A stretch of DNA of 33,537 nucleotides from Bacteriovorax stolpii (lineage in GTDB: Bacteria; Bdellovibrionota; Bacteriovoracia; Bacteriovoracales; Bacteriovoracaceae). The notes under the pieces were generated by a model. That model saw only the letters and a list, made by a program, of their open reading frames with translations, did not search any database and was not told the DNA's origin. The position numbers and the translations under genes are program-made. Positions 1-7,471 of this stretch are shown here, one piece after another (position 1 is the stretch's first letter; each line of letters starts with the position of its first letter). Location of the stretch: NCBI GenBank assembly GCA_945905815.1, contig CAMDQH010000024.1, forward strand, positions 1 to 33,537. The letters are read 5' to 3'.

Positions 1-2400
1 GCTCCAGCTTCTTCACCTCAAAAAAAATCAAAATCTGATAAAACGGAAACTGCAGACGCTTTGCCATCAACCAAAACTCCTGAAATTCGAACTAACTTTT
101 CTGAAACAGCTTTCTGGAAACCTCATTTGACCAGTGACAAAGATGGAAATATTAAAATTGAATTTGAAGTTCCTGACTCTGTGACTTCCTGGAATGTCTG
201 GGTACATGCCATAACCAACGATCTCATCTCGGGTAAGGCTCACAAGGAAACTAGATCAGTTAAAGAGTTGATGGTTCGTCCTTACCTACCTCGATTTTTT
301 AGAGAAGGTGATGAAGCCGATATAAAAGTAGTGATTAACAACTCATCTGAAAAAGAGCTATCCGGCACTTTAGAATTTGATATTTTAGATACAGAGACCC
401 AACTATCGATAGCATCAGATTTTAAATTAGTAAAAGAAGATAATAAAAGAACATTCAAAGTTAAGCCCCAGAGTAGCTCTAATCTGACTTATAAAATTAA
501 AGCACCATCGAGACCTGGACCAATCGCCGTGAAAGTAGTGGCTAAAGCTGGAAATCTTAGTGATGGAGAAATTCGTCCTTTGCCAGTTTTGCCGGGAAGA
601 TTCCACCTTGCGCAGTCAAGATTTGTGACATTAAATAATAAAGACAAACGCGAAATTACTTTTGAAGATTTAATCAGAAACGATGATCCTTCACGAATAA
701 ATAATCTGATGGTTGTAACACTTGATGCCCAACTATTTTATTCAGTTCTTTCTTCTCTGCCTTATATTATAAAATATCCCTATGAATCTACCGAACAGGT
801 TATGAACAGTTTCATTTCCACCGGCATATTAACTTCCGTCTTCGATCAGTTCCCTTCTGTTAAGGCGATGGCAAAGGACTTTTCTTCCCGAAAAACTCAA
901 CTCGAATCTTGGGCCGATAATGATCCAAATATAAAAATGTTGATGGAGGAAACTCCTTGGTTAGCAATGTCAAAAGGTGGAGATACTGTTGAAAAAGACT
1001 TGATTGCTGTTCTTAATCCTGAAAAAGCAAAAGAACTTCGTATCAAATCACTGAAATTTCTCGAGGGGTCTCAAACATCTTTAGGAGGATTCCCTTGGTT
1101 TGCTGGAGGTCCACCTTCTCTAGGTATAACGCTTTCAATTCTCTATGGTTTCTCAAAGGCAATTGAATTTGGAGTTGAAGTTCCTAAGGCAATGGTGGTT
1201 AAGGCCTGGTCTTACATGCATAGGTACTATATTGATGAACTGGTAACTAAAGTTATGGTCCATGACTGTTGTGCAGAAGTTATCACTTTTATGAATTACA
1301 TTATTTCAAATTATCCTGATGCTTCGTGGACAGGGAATGTCTTTACAGAAGCTGACAAGAAAAAGATGTTGGATTTCAGTTTTCGTCAATGGAAAACCCA
1401 TTCGCCGTACATGAAGGGATACCTGACACTGACCTTGAATCGTGCCAATCGAAAGGATGACGCAAAACTAGTTTGGGACTCGGTCATGGATTCCGCTAAG
1501 ACGTCAAAGGATGAGGGGACTCATTGGGCGCAAGAAGACCGCTCTTGGCTTTGGTATAACGACACGATTGAAACTCATGCCATGGCGCTAAGAACAGGTT
1601 CAGAGGTTGGAACGAAAGAAGATGTTCTTGATGGCGTTGTGCAATGGTTATTTTTAAACAAGAAATTGAATCATTGGAAATCGACTCGAGCCACTTCTGA
1701 AGTCATTTACTCTCTAACTCATTATCTTAAGAAAACAAATCAGCTTGGCGTGAAGGAAAATGTCGAAGTTAAGTTGGGAGGAGAATCTCATTCTTTCGAA
1801 TTTGATTCCGCGAAATATACCGGTAAGAAGAATCAAGTAATTATTCCTGCTCAAAAGATTTCGAGCAGTCTTTTACCAATTAAAATAGAAAAATCCTCAC
1901 CTGGTCATCTCTTTGCGTCTGCCACCTGGCACTACTCGACGGAAAAACTTCCCTCTGAGGCGAGAGGAGACTTCTTTAGCGTCAACAGAAGTTATTTTAA
2001 GCGTGTTAAAAATGTCGATGGGTATAAGTTGCTGCCTATAAATGACGGTACCCTTATAGAGGTTGGAGATGAAGTTGAGGTCCAATTATCTTTAACATCC
2101 AAGCATCAGGCGGAGTATGTGCATCTAAGGGATCCTCGAGCCGCTGGTTTTGAACCATCTGATAGTACTTCTAAACACAAATGGGATTTAGGACTCGTTT
2201 GGTATGAGGAAATACGTGATTCCGCTACGAACTTTTTCTTTGAGTACTTACCTAAAGGTCAGTACACTTTTAAATATCGAATGCGGGCAGCAACTTCAGG
2301 AAAATTTAAAACCTCTCCTGCAACTGTTCAGCCATTGTATGCCCCAGAATTCGTTGGATTTTCGACGGGAACGTTTCTTAAAGTTGATGGAATGAAATAA
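1..2400 (+). CDS. Alpha-2-macroglobulin family protein, C-terminal part (5' end outside window)
   Basis: The reading frame is open from base 1, so this is the last 799 codons of a longer gene. The segment FWKPHLTSDKDGNI followed by WNVWVHAITND and a beta-rich stretch is the conserved A2M domain; the alpha-helical thioester-containing domain follows (around residues 245-600 of the visible part), with YPYESTEQ at the thioester site, and a beta-sandwich receptor-like domain ends the protein. Bacterial A2Ms are large periplasmic proteins that trap attacking proteases. The family's Cys-x-Glu-Gln thioester is here Ser-Thr-Glu-Gln (Ser codon at 787-789), so no covalent trap can form; the E. coli YfaS-like class also lacks it. 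The MFS gene starts 17 bp after the stop, suggesting co-transcription. The family call is firm; signal peptide and bait region cannot be seen. Confidence 0.88.
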   Translation, partial: APASSPQKKSKSDKTETADALPSTKTPEIRTNFSETAFWKPHLTSDKDGNIKIEFEVPDSVTSWNVWVHAITNDLISGKAHKETRSVKELMVRPYLPRFFREGDEADIKVVINNSSEKELSGTLEFDILDTETQLSIASDFKLVKEDNKRTFKVKPQSSSNLTYKIKAPSRPGPIAVKVVAKAGNLSDGEIRPLPVLPGRFHLAQSRFVTLNNKDKREITFEDLIRNDDPSRINNLMVVTLDAQLFYSVLSSLPYIIKYPYESTEQVMNSFISTGILTSVFDQFPSVKAMAKDFSSRKTQLESWADNDPNIKMLMEETPWLAMSKGGDTVEKDLIAVLNPEKAKELRIKSLKFLEGSQTSLGGFPWFAGGPPSLGITLSILYGFSKAIEFGVEVPKAMVVKAWSYMHRYYIDELVTKVMVHDCCAEVITFMNYIISNYPDASWTGNVFTEADKKKMLDFSFRQWKTHSPYMKGYLTLTLNRANRKDDAKLVWDSVMDSAKTSKDEGTHWAQEDRSWLWYNDTIETHAMALRTGSEVGTKEDVLDGVVQWLFLNKKLNHWKSTRATSEVIYSLTHYLKKTNQLGVKENVEVKLGGESHSFEFDSAKYTGKKNQVIIPAQKISSSLLPIKIEKSSPGHLFASATWHYSTEKLPSEARGDFFSVNRSYFKRVKNVDGYKLLPINDGTLIEVGDEVEVQLSLTSKHQAEYVHLRDPRAAGFEPSDSTSKHKWDLGLVWYEEIRDSATNFFFEYLPKGQYTFKYRMRAATSGKFKTSPATVQPLYAPEFVGFSTGTFLKVDGMK

Positions 2401-2417
2401 TCGCAGGACAAAAAAGT

Positions 2418-3659
2418 ATGAAGTTAGAAAAAGAGTGGAAATCGATTTTTACCAATATGGCAGTGATTGTTGTTGCTCTAGGTTATTTCGTCGACATCTT
2501 TGATCTCACTCTTTTCAATATGCTGAGAAAGTCATCCCTTGAATCAATGGGAATTCCTGCTGATAAAGCAGTTGAATACGGACTGCTGATCTTAAATGCG
2601 CAAATGATTGGTATGCTTGTAGGCGGAATTATTTGTGGAATTTTAGGTGATAAAAGAGGAAGACTCTCAAGTCTCTTTGCTTCCATTCTTCTCTATTCCT
2701 TGGCCAATATCGCAAACGGTTTCGTTCAAGATGTTCCAACATATGCGGTTCTTCGTTTTATCGCGGGGGTCGGTCTGGCCGGTGAATTAGGTGTTGGTAT
2801 TACTTTAGTTTCAGAAATTTTACCCAAAGAAACCAGAGGGCTTGGGACAGCATTGGTTGCAACTATCGGTGTTCTTGGTGCAGTTGCCGGTGGAATAGTT
2901 GTGGAAATATTTGACTGGAGAACATGCTATATCATCGGTGGCTGTATTGGATTGTTATTGTTATTTCTTCGCTTTAAGGTGCATGAATCGGACATGTTTG
3001 ATGATTTAAAGAAAGGACATGAAAATATTCAGAAAGGAAATTTATTATTTTTAATCAAAAATCCTGCAAGAGTTAAGCGCATTCTCGTTTGTATCATGAT
3101 CGGTATTCCTATTTGGTATGTGGCCGGAATTCTTATGCCTTTTTCCCCTGAAATTGCCAAAGAGCTCGGTGTTCGGGGCGATATCATGGCCTCACGGACG
3201 ATTGCTATTTGTTATCTTGGTTTGGCCTTCGGAGATTTTTTTAGTGGTGTTTTAAGCCAATATTTTAGAAGTCGAAGAAAAGTTATCTTCATGTTTGAGA
3301 TTTTATGCATTTGTATGATTGCGCTACTCTTTCTAACTACAAAAGATTCTTCGCCTACTTATTATTATTTCCTATGCTTTCTTATTGGCCTTGGGGCCGG
3401 CTTTTGGGCATTGTTTGTCATGGTTTCTGCGGAGCAATTTGGAACAAATATTAGGGCAACAGTGGCCACTTCAATACCAAATTTCGTGCGGGCATCAATC
3501 CTTCCAATGTCACTCCTTTTAACTCAACTTCGGCCCAGTATGGGTCTACTCCAGTCAACAGTTATTGTTGGTATCATTGTTTTCATTATTGCCCTATTTG
3601 GGGCAGCATTTTTGGATGAAACATTCGGGAAAGACCTCGATTACCTTGAGGTTGACTAG
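2418..3659 (+). CDS. MFS transporter, metabolite:H+ symporter-like
   Basis: A 413-residue hydrophobic protein with about 12 predicted membrane helices. The loop after helix 2 carries GDKRGR (residues about 78-83), the major facilitator motif A, and the next block, RFIAGVGLAGELGVG with PKETRG after it, is typical of the sugar/metabolite:H+ symporter branch (ProP/ShiA/MHS-like). It should move a small organic solute across the inner membrane with protons; the substrate cannot be read from sequence. The start ATG is preceded by AGGAC at 8 bp spacing. It lies 17 bp downstream of the A2M-like gene, so the two are probably one unit, although no functional link between them is obvious. Confidence 0.85.
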   Translation: MKLEKEWKSIFTNMAVIVVALGYFVDIFDLTLFNMLRKSSLESMGIPADKAVEYGLLILNAQMIGMLVGGIICGILGDKRGRLSSLFASILLYSLANIANGFVQDVPTYAVLRFIAGVGLAGELGVGITLVSEILPKETRGLGTALVATIGVLGAVAGGIVVEIFDWRTCYIIGGCIGLLLLFLRFKVHESDMFDDLKKGHENIQKGNLLFLIKNPARVKRILVCIMIGIPIWYVAGILMPFSPEIAKELGVRGDIMASRTIAICYLGLAFGDFFSGVLSQYFRSRRKVIFMFEILCICMIALLFLTTKDSSPTYYYFLCFLIGLGAGFWALFVMVSAEQFGTNIRATVATSIPNFVRASILPMSLLLTQLRPSMGLLQSTVIVGIIVFIIALFGAAFLDETFGKDLDYLEVD

Positions 3660-3668
3660 AAAGCTTGG

Positions 3669-3709
3669 TCAGCGAATATAATTAGAGGTATTTTTTCCAA
3701 ATTCGCTGA
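3669..3709 (+). other. 9-bp perfect inverted repeat after the MFS gene
   Basis: TCAGCGAAT at 3669-3677 is perfectly complementary to ATTCGCTGA at 3701-3709, with a 23-base loop that contains a run of six T. It starts 10 bp after the MFS stop and no T-run follows the distal arm, so it is not a canonical intrinsic terminator. An AT-rich stretch with repeated ATA/AATA follows (about 3710-3730), probably part of the next gene's promoter. It could be a transcript-stabilising 3' stem or a protein-binding site. Confidence 0.4.
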
Positions 3710-3752
3710 TAAAATAATAATAATAAATATCAAAATCATTGAGGAACATTTA

Positions 3753-5111
3753 GTGAAGCTCGTTCTGATCATACAAAACAAATCGCCAATTCGTGATTAT
3801 ATGGAGTTAGTTCTTGGTGCTAATCCAAATGTAAACATGATCCTTCATTCAAATGCGTCAGACTCAATGGTCTTTTTAGACTTGTCTCCTGATGTTGATC
3901 TCATTTTTATTGGTCATGATATCTTCTTAGATGTTGAGCTCAAGGCATTTAATGATTCAATAAAGCAATATGCCAAAAATAACAATAAGGTCTCAATTAT
4001 TGGTAGTAATAAGGGTCTTCAAAAACTAGATGCATCTAAATATCTTCATCCTCAGTCTCCCATCGATAAAATTTTAAATATTTTGAAGGATACACTATCC
4101 CTTGAGCAATCTACATTCGCTTCTGAAGATTTTCATCCAGTTCCATTAAGTTTATGCCTAGGCATTTATCAAAACCCCTGCGATATCCATATTAAAATAG
4201 GGAAAAATGATAATGCAAAATATATTAAACGTTTTAAATCAAAAGATTTATTCGATAAAGATGCTGTCCTGTCTTTAATTGTGAAGGACCTGGCAAAGGT
4301 ATATGTACATAAAGATGATGTTGGTACTTTAAATTCCTATTTCAAAAACAAAATAAAAAAAGAAGATTTTTGTTCTTCACCAATAGGAGAAAATGACATC
4401 GTAAAAGTCTATTCAAATACCATTAAGGATTCATTGGACTATGTAGGCTACATGTTAACAAATATGAACCTCAAGAGTTCAGGTTCAGTCCTTGTCGCAC
4501 GTATTTTTGAAAACATGCGTGATGAAGTTTTACTTCTACCAAGTAACAACAAAAAGCTTATTAATCAGTTCTTTATTAATTCTCTTGAGTCTGAAAATGA
4601 CTTTGCAACTAAGCTTGTGACTTTAACCTCTATCATGTCCACTAATATGGTTCAGGAAGCGACCTGGGGTAATTCTGAAATGATTAATAAGGTTATCTAT
4701 GCATCTTGTTTTCATGATTTGGCCTTAAAAGGAAATCAGAAATTAATTAGTTGCTTGCGTGATGAAGAACTGGTGTGTTTATCCGAAGATGAGTCTAGGC
4801 AGGTAAATAATCATGCACAGCTGGTTGTTTCTCAATTAAAAGAATTAAATGTTCTCCCTATTGGTACAGACAAAATGATTCTAGAGCATCATGGAAGTCG
4901 AAATGGAGTTGGTCTGCCTAGTGATCAAGTGACTACAACCAAAATTTCCACTCTCTTCATGGTTGCCAGTGAATTCTCCACCAAGCTTTTGCTTAAATAT
5001 GAAAATGATATTACTGGCCTAGATTTGCAGAATTTTGTTAACGATGAACTTGAACGAATAAAAAAAATAGATAATGAAATTTTTGAACTTCTTAAGGCAA
5101 GCCTATTATAA
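3753..5111 (+). CDS. Pseudo-receiver plus degenerate HD-GYP-type signalling protein
   Basis: 452 residues. Residues 1-115 resemble a response-regulator receiver fold, but at the phospho-acceptor position of the DLIFIGHD strand (49-56) there is Gly rather than Asp. Residues about 130-200 form a small domain ending in KVYVHKDD that often precedes HD-GYP domains in Bdellovibrionota. The C-terminal half keeps His-Asp (HD at 321-322), His354 and HH at 379-380, but the GYP motif reads GLP (387-389) and the rest is poorly conserved. HD-GYP proteins hydrolyse cyclic di-GMP; activity here is doubtful but metal binding is possible. The GTG start is supported by GAGGA upstream and by the family-like N-terminus. 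A divergent relative lies on the opposite strand at 5445-6464. Confidence 0.6.
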   Translation: MKLVLIIQNKSPIRDYMELVLGANPNVNMILHSNASDSMVFLDLSPDVDLIFIGHDIFLDVELKAFNDSIKQYAKNNNKVSIIGSNKGLQKLDASKYLHPQSPIDKILNILKDTLSLEQSTFASEDFHPVPLSLCLGIYQNPCDIHIKIGKNDNAKYIKRFKSKDLFDKDAVLSLIVKDLAKVYVHKDDVGTLNSYFKNKIKKEDFCSSPIGENDIVKVYSNTIKDSLDYVGYMLTNMNLKSSGSVLVARIFENMRDEVLLLPSNNKKLINQFFINSLESENDFATKLVTLTSIMSTNMVQEATWGNSEMINKVIYASCFHDLALKGNQKLISCLRDEELVCLSEDESRQVNNHAQLVVSQLKELNVLPIGTDKMILEHHGSRNGVGLPSDQVTTTKISTLFMVASEFSTKLLLKYENDITGLDLQNFVNDELERIKKIDNEIFELLKASLL

Positions 5112-5139
5112 TTTTCCCCACAAGCAAATGTGGGGAAAA
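5112..5139. terminator. Convergent-gene hairpin, probable bidirectional terminator
   Basis: TTTTCCCCACA at 5112-5122 pairs perfectly with TGTGGGGAAAA at 5129-5139 around a 6-base loop, giving an 11-bp stem. It occupies almost all of the 33-bp gap between two converging genes, beginning one base after the plus-strand stop. On each strand the only uridine stretch is inside the stem rather than after it, so termination may differ from the textbook form. Confidence 0.55.
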
Positions 5140-5144
5140 AATAA

Positions 5145-5363
5145 TTAATTCAAATGTGTCTGATGGATATAAAGACGGAAGATCTTGTCTTTAGTCCTGC
5201 GGATAGAAAAATTCCCAGTGTCTTTTTGTTCAATCAAGAACTGATAATAATCAGGGCGAGTATCTGCAATTTCGAGAACGGATTTCCCTTCGAATTCTCC
5301 AAAATCAATTACGACTCTGTCTTCTTCGATAATACCAGTTAGTGGACTTTGCTCCTGGGCCAT
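5145..5363 (-). CDS. Small conserved hypothetical protein (DUF3820-like)
   Basis: A 72-residue soluble, acidic protein. The start is well supported by AAGGAGGG six bases before the ATG. The core, DFGEFEGKSVLEIADTRP followed by a Tyr-rich helix, resembles the short fold of DUF3820-type proteins (pattern: Phe-Gly-x-Phe/Tyr-x-Gly-x-x-Leu-x-Asp-Leu-Pro-x-x-Tyr), which is also found attached to exonuclease domains. The C-terminus, FSIRRTKDKIFRLYIHQTHLN, is basic. No function can be assigned. It sits downstream of the HD-GYP-like gene at 5445-6464 on the same strand, 81 bp away, and could be co-transcribed with it. Confidence 0.7.
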   Translation of the reverse strand: MAQEQSPLTGIIEEDRVVIDFGEFEGKSVLEIADTRPDYYQFLIEQKDTGNFSIRRTKDKIFRLYIHQTHLN

Positions 5364-5444
5364 GATTCCCTCCTTGGAATGCTAGGACAAGTTTAAATGT
5401 CTTTGTAATTAGATTTTGAATGATGTGGCAACGCTTTGAAAAGC

Positions 5445-6464
5445 TTAGTTTTTAAAAAATTGTTTTAAAAAAACGACGAGGGCCTTAAATTCCTGAGGGT
5501 ATTCATCAGCCATCATTTTTTTAATCACTTCAAGTGATTGATAGAGTGAAAGACCCTTTCTGTAGGGGCGATCATTGGTCATGGCTACCAGAATATCAAA
5601 CACGGCTACTAAGGTACTTTCAATCCCCATAATCATTTCACTGCCAGGGCCGCCCTTACGATTTTTATCAACAATATTCTTCATCCGTTCGTTTAAAAAG
5701 TGATGATGTTTGATGATATTGAGATAATTTTTTGAAAGTGGGATTCTTCCATCTAATAGATCACACGAGAAGTCTGAATGGTTTGCGAATAGCTCTTTTT
5801 CTTGAGTCGTAAGATTTTTTATATCGTACTTCAAATTTGGAATCATAGAGATTCCAAGATCTTTTAGATAACTAGTTAGAAATAAATTTTCAATTTCTTT
5901 TTCGTGAAAGAGATGAATGGATTGAAGAAATGACAATAAAAGTATAGATGAAAGCATTGGCTGAGAAATTGTAAAATGAAAATTCTCTCGGCCCAAACCT
6001 TGAAAAAAGTGGGGCTGGTGCTTTTTGTTTTCCATAAGGAATTTTGTCAAGTTTTGCGTACTCTGAAATTGAAGCATCAAATGAGAATCATTATGAGGGT
6101 TCTGGTAGAGTCCCGCCATGTTTAGTGACAGTAGCTTCAAATCTTTGGTTCCGTTCTCCAACGGATCACCAACTGAAAGGGATCTAGTGATCTTTATAAG
6201 CGCCGACTCCAAATTACTTTTTATTTGATCCAAATCCGACTGATATACATAAACTTCTTTATAAAAGTTTTTGATAAGAGAATTAATTTGATCCTTCGTT
6301 GGTACTGATCCTTCAGGTATATAAGAAATGAAAATTCCATCCTTATGGATATAAACAGGGTTAAGAAGTTTTCGAGCAAGATATAGTTCTCCCACGAGTA
6401 TGGGTTTAAGCTTAAGCGCCAGTCTGTGATGATTGCTGTAAGAGGAAATCGTATTGAGGGACAT
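5445..6464 (-). CDS. HD-GYP-type protein with substituted catalytic His
   Basis: 339 residues. Residues about 20-90 match the same small N-terminal domain seen in the plus-strand relative (it ends EVYVYQSD). The HD-GYP signature is recognisable: LKDLGISMIPN (200-210), where the normal HD pair is Lys-Asp; NHSDFSCDLLDG (H229); HHH at 253-255; and VFDILVAMTNDRPYRKGLS (288-306), the strongest match. The metal ligand His of the HD pair and the GYP motif are both missing, so catalysis of cyclic di-GMP is unlikely and a binding or scaffold role is more plausible. CAGGAGC immediately before the ATG supports the start. It follows ddl by 53 bp on the same strand. Confidence 0.72.
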   Translation of the reverse strand: MSLNTISSYSNHHRLALKLKPILVGELYLARKLLNPVYIHKDGIFISYIPEGSVPTKDQINSLIKNFYKEVYVYQSDLDQIKSNLESALIKITRSLSVGDPLENGTKDLKLLSLNMAGLYQNPHNDSHLMLQFQSTQNLTKFLMENKKHQPHFFQGLGRENFHFTISQPMLSSILLLSFLQSIHLFHEKEIENLFLTSYLKDLGISMIPNLKYDIKNLTTQEKELFANHSDFSCDLLDGRIPLSKNYLNIIKHHHFLNERMKNIVDKNRKGGPGSEMIMGIESTLVAVFDILVAMTNDRPYRKGLSLYQSLEVIKKMMADEYPQEFKALVVFLKQFFKN

Positions 6465-6517
6465 GCTCCTGACCTTTTTACTTATTGTACCGCAAAATCA
6501 AATCAGGATAGGAAATA

Positions 6518-7471
6518 TTATAAGCTGTTAATGTGCTGTGATAAAAAGGTTCTGAAAGAGTGGCCATTGGCTTCCATCATTTTTGGAAACATCGAGATGG
6601 GAGTTAGACCTGGGAAAGTATTTATTTCATTTAAATAAATTTCATTACCTTCAACGAAGAAGTCAATTCGTGATAGGTGGCGTAACTTGAGGCCGTGGTA
6701 AAGCTTAGTAGAATGCTCGGTAATCTTCTTTACTATTTCAGGCGTTAAATTTTTTGCGATTGTTTCAGTGGTGGTAAGACTTTCTTGAGAATATTTTTCT
6801 TCAAAAGAATAAAACTTTGAAGGACATACAATTTCGCCGGGATAAGATATTTGAAGCTTGCCATCGAACTCGTATACAGAAACTTCTATTTCTCTTGGGA
6901 ACATTCTCTTTTCAATTAATACGAAGGGAGAAAATCCAAATGCTTTTTTTATTGTATCTACAGAGTCTTTATTTTTTTCAACTAAATAGCATCCAACGGA
7001 TGAGCCCTGATTCGAAGCCTTGATAACGACGTCTCCATGAAGCGCGTGGAAGGCTTTTGCTTTTTGAAGATTTTCATCAGAAAGATCAGAAAGAAAAAAA
7101 TAAGGAGTGTTAGGAACACCTAGAGCCGTTGCCCAGAGCTTAGTGGTGATTTTGTTGAAACACATTTTACTGGTTTCGGAATTACACCCAAGATAGGGAA
7201 GACCGATCATTTCAAAATAGGACTGGATATCCCCAGTTTCACCTGGGTGGCCATGAATACAGGGAATCGCCAAATCAAACATTTTAGGTTCAAGCGTGAA
7301 CTTACTGCCTGAATCATCAATCCATTCACCCGATTTTGTAATTTCAACAGTTTTGAGATTCACATTCGGGATATGGCCCAAACATTCTCTGATGTGCTTA
7401 ACGGAAACAAGGGAAACATCATGTTCCGTACTTCCTCCTCCGCAAATCAGAAGAACATTTTTCGTTGGCAT
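6518..7471 (-). CDS. ddl: D-alanine--D-alanine ligase
   Basis: 317 residues, normal size for Ddl, an ATP-grasp enzyme that joins two D-alanines for the peptidoglycan precursor in the cytoplasm. Visible motifs: CGGGSTEHDVSLVS at the N-terminus (10-23), HGHPGETG (73-80), the glycine-rich ATP loop NQGSSVG (154-160), SRIDFF and the metal/ATP-binding NEINTFPG near 279-286. The ATG directly abuts the thrS stop with no intervening base, and GAGG lies within the end of thrS at 8 bp spacing, so translation is probably coupled. A wall-synthesis gene behind a tRNA synthetase is not a usual pairing. Confidence 0.95.
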   Translation of the reverse strand: MPTKNVLLICGGGSTEHDVSLVSVKHIRECLGHIPNVNLKTVEITKSGEWIDDSGSKFTLEPKMFDLAIPCIHGHPGETGDIQSYFEMIGLPYLGCNSETSKMCFNKITTKLWATALGVPNTPYFFLSDLSDENLQKAKAFHALHGDVVIKASNQGSSVGCYLVEKNKDSVDTIKKAFGFSPFVLIEKRMFPREIEVSVYEFDGKLQISYPGEIVCPSKFYSFEEKYSQESLTTTETIAKNLTPEIVKKITEHSTKLYHGLKLRHLSRIDFFVEGNEIYLNEINTFPGLTPISMFPKMMEANGHSFRTFLSQHINSL

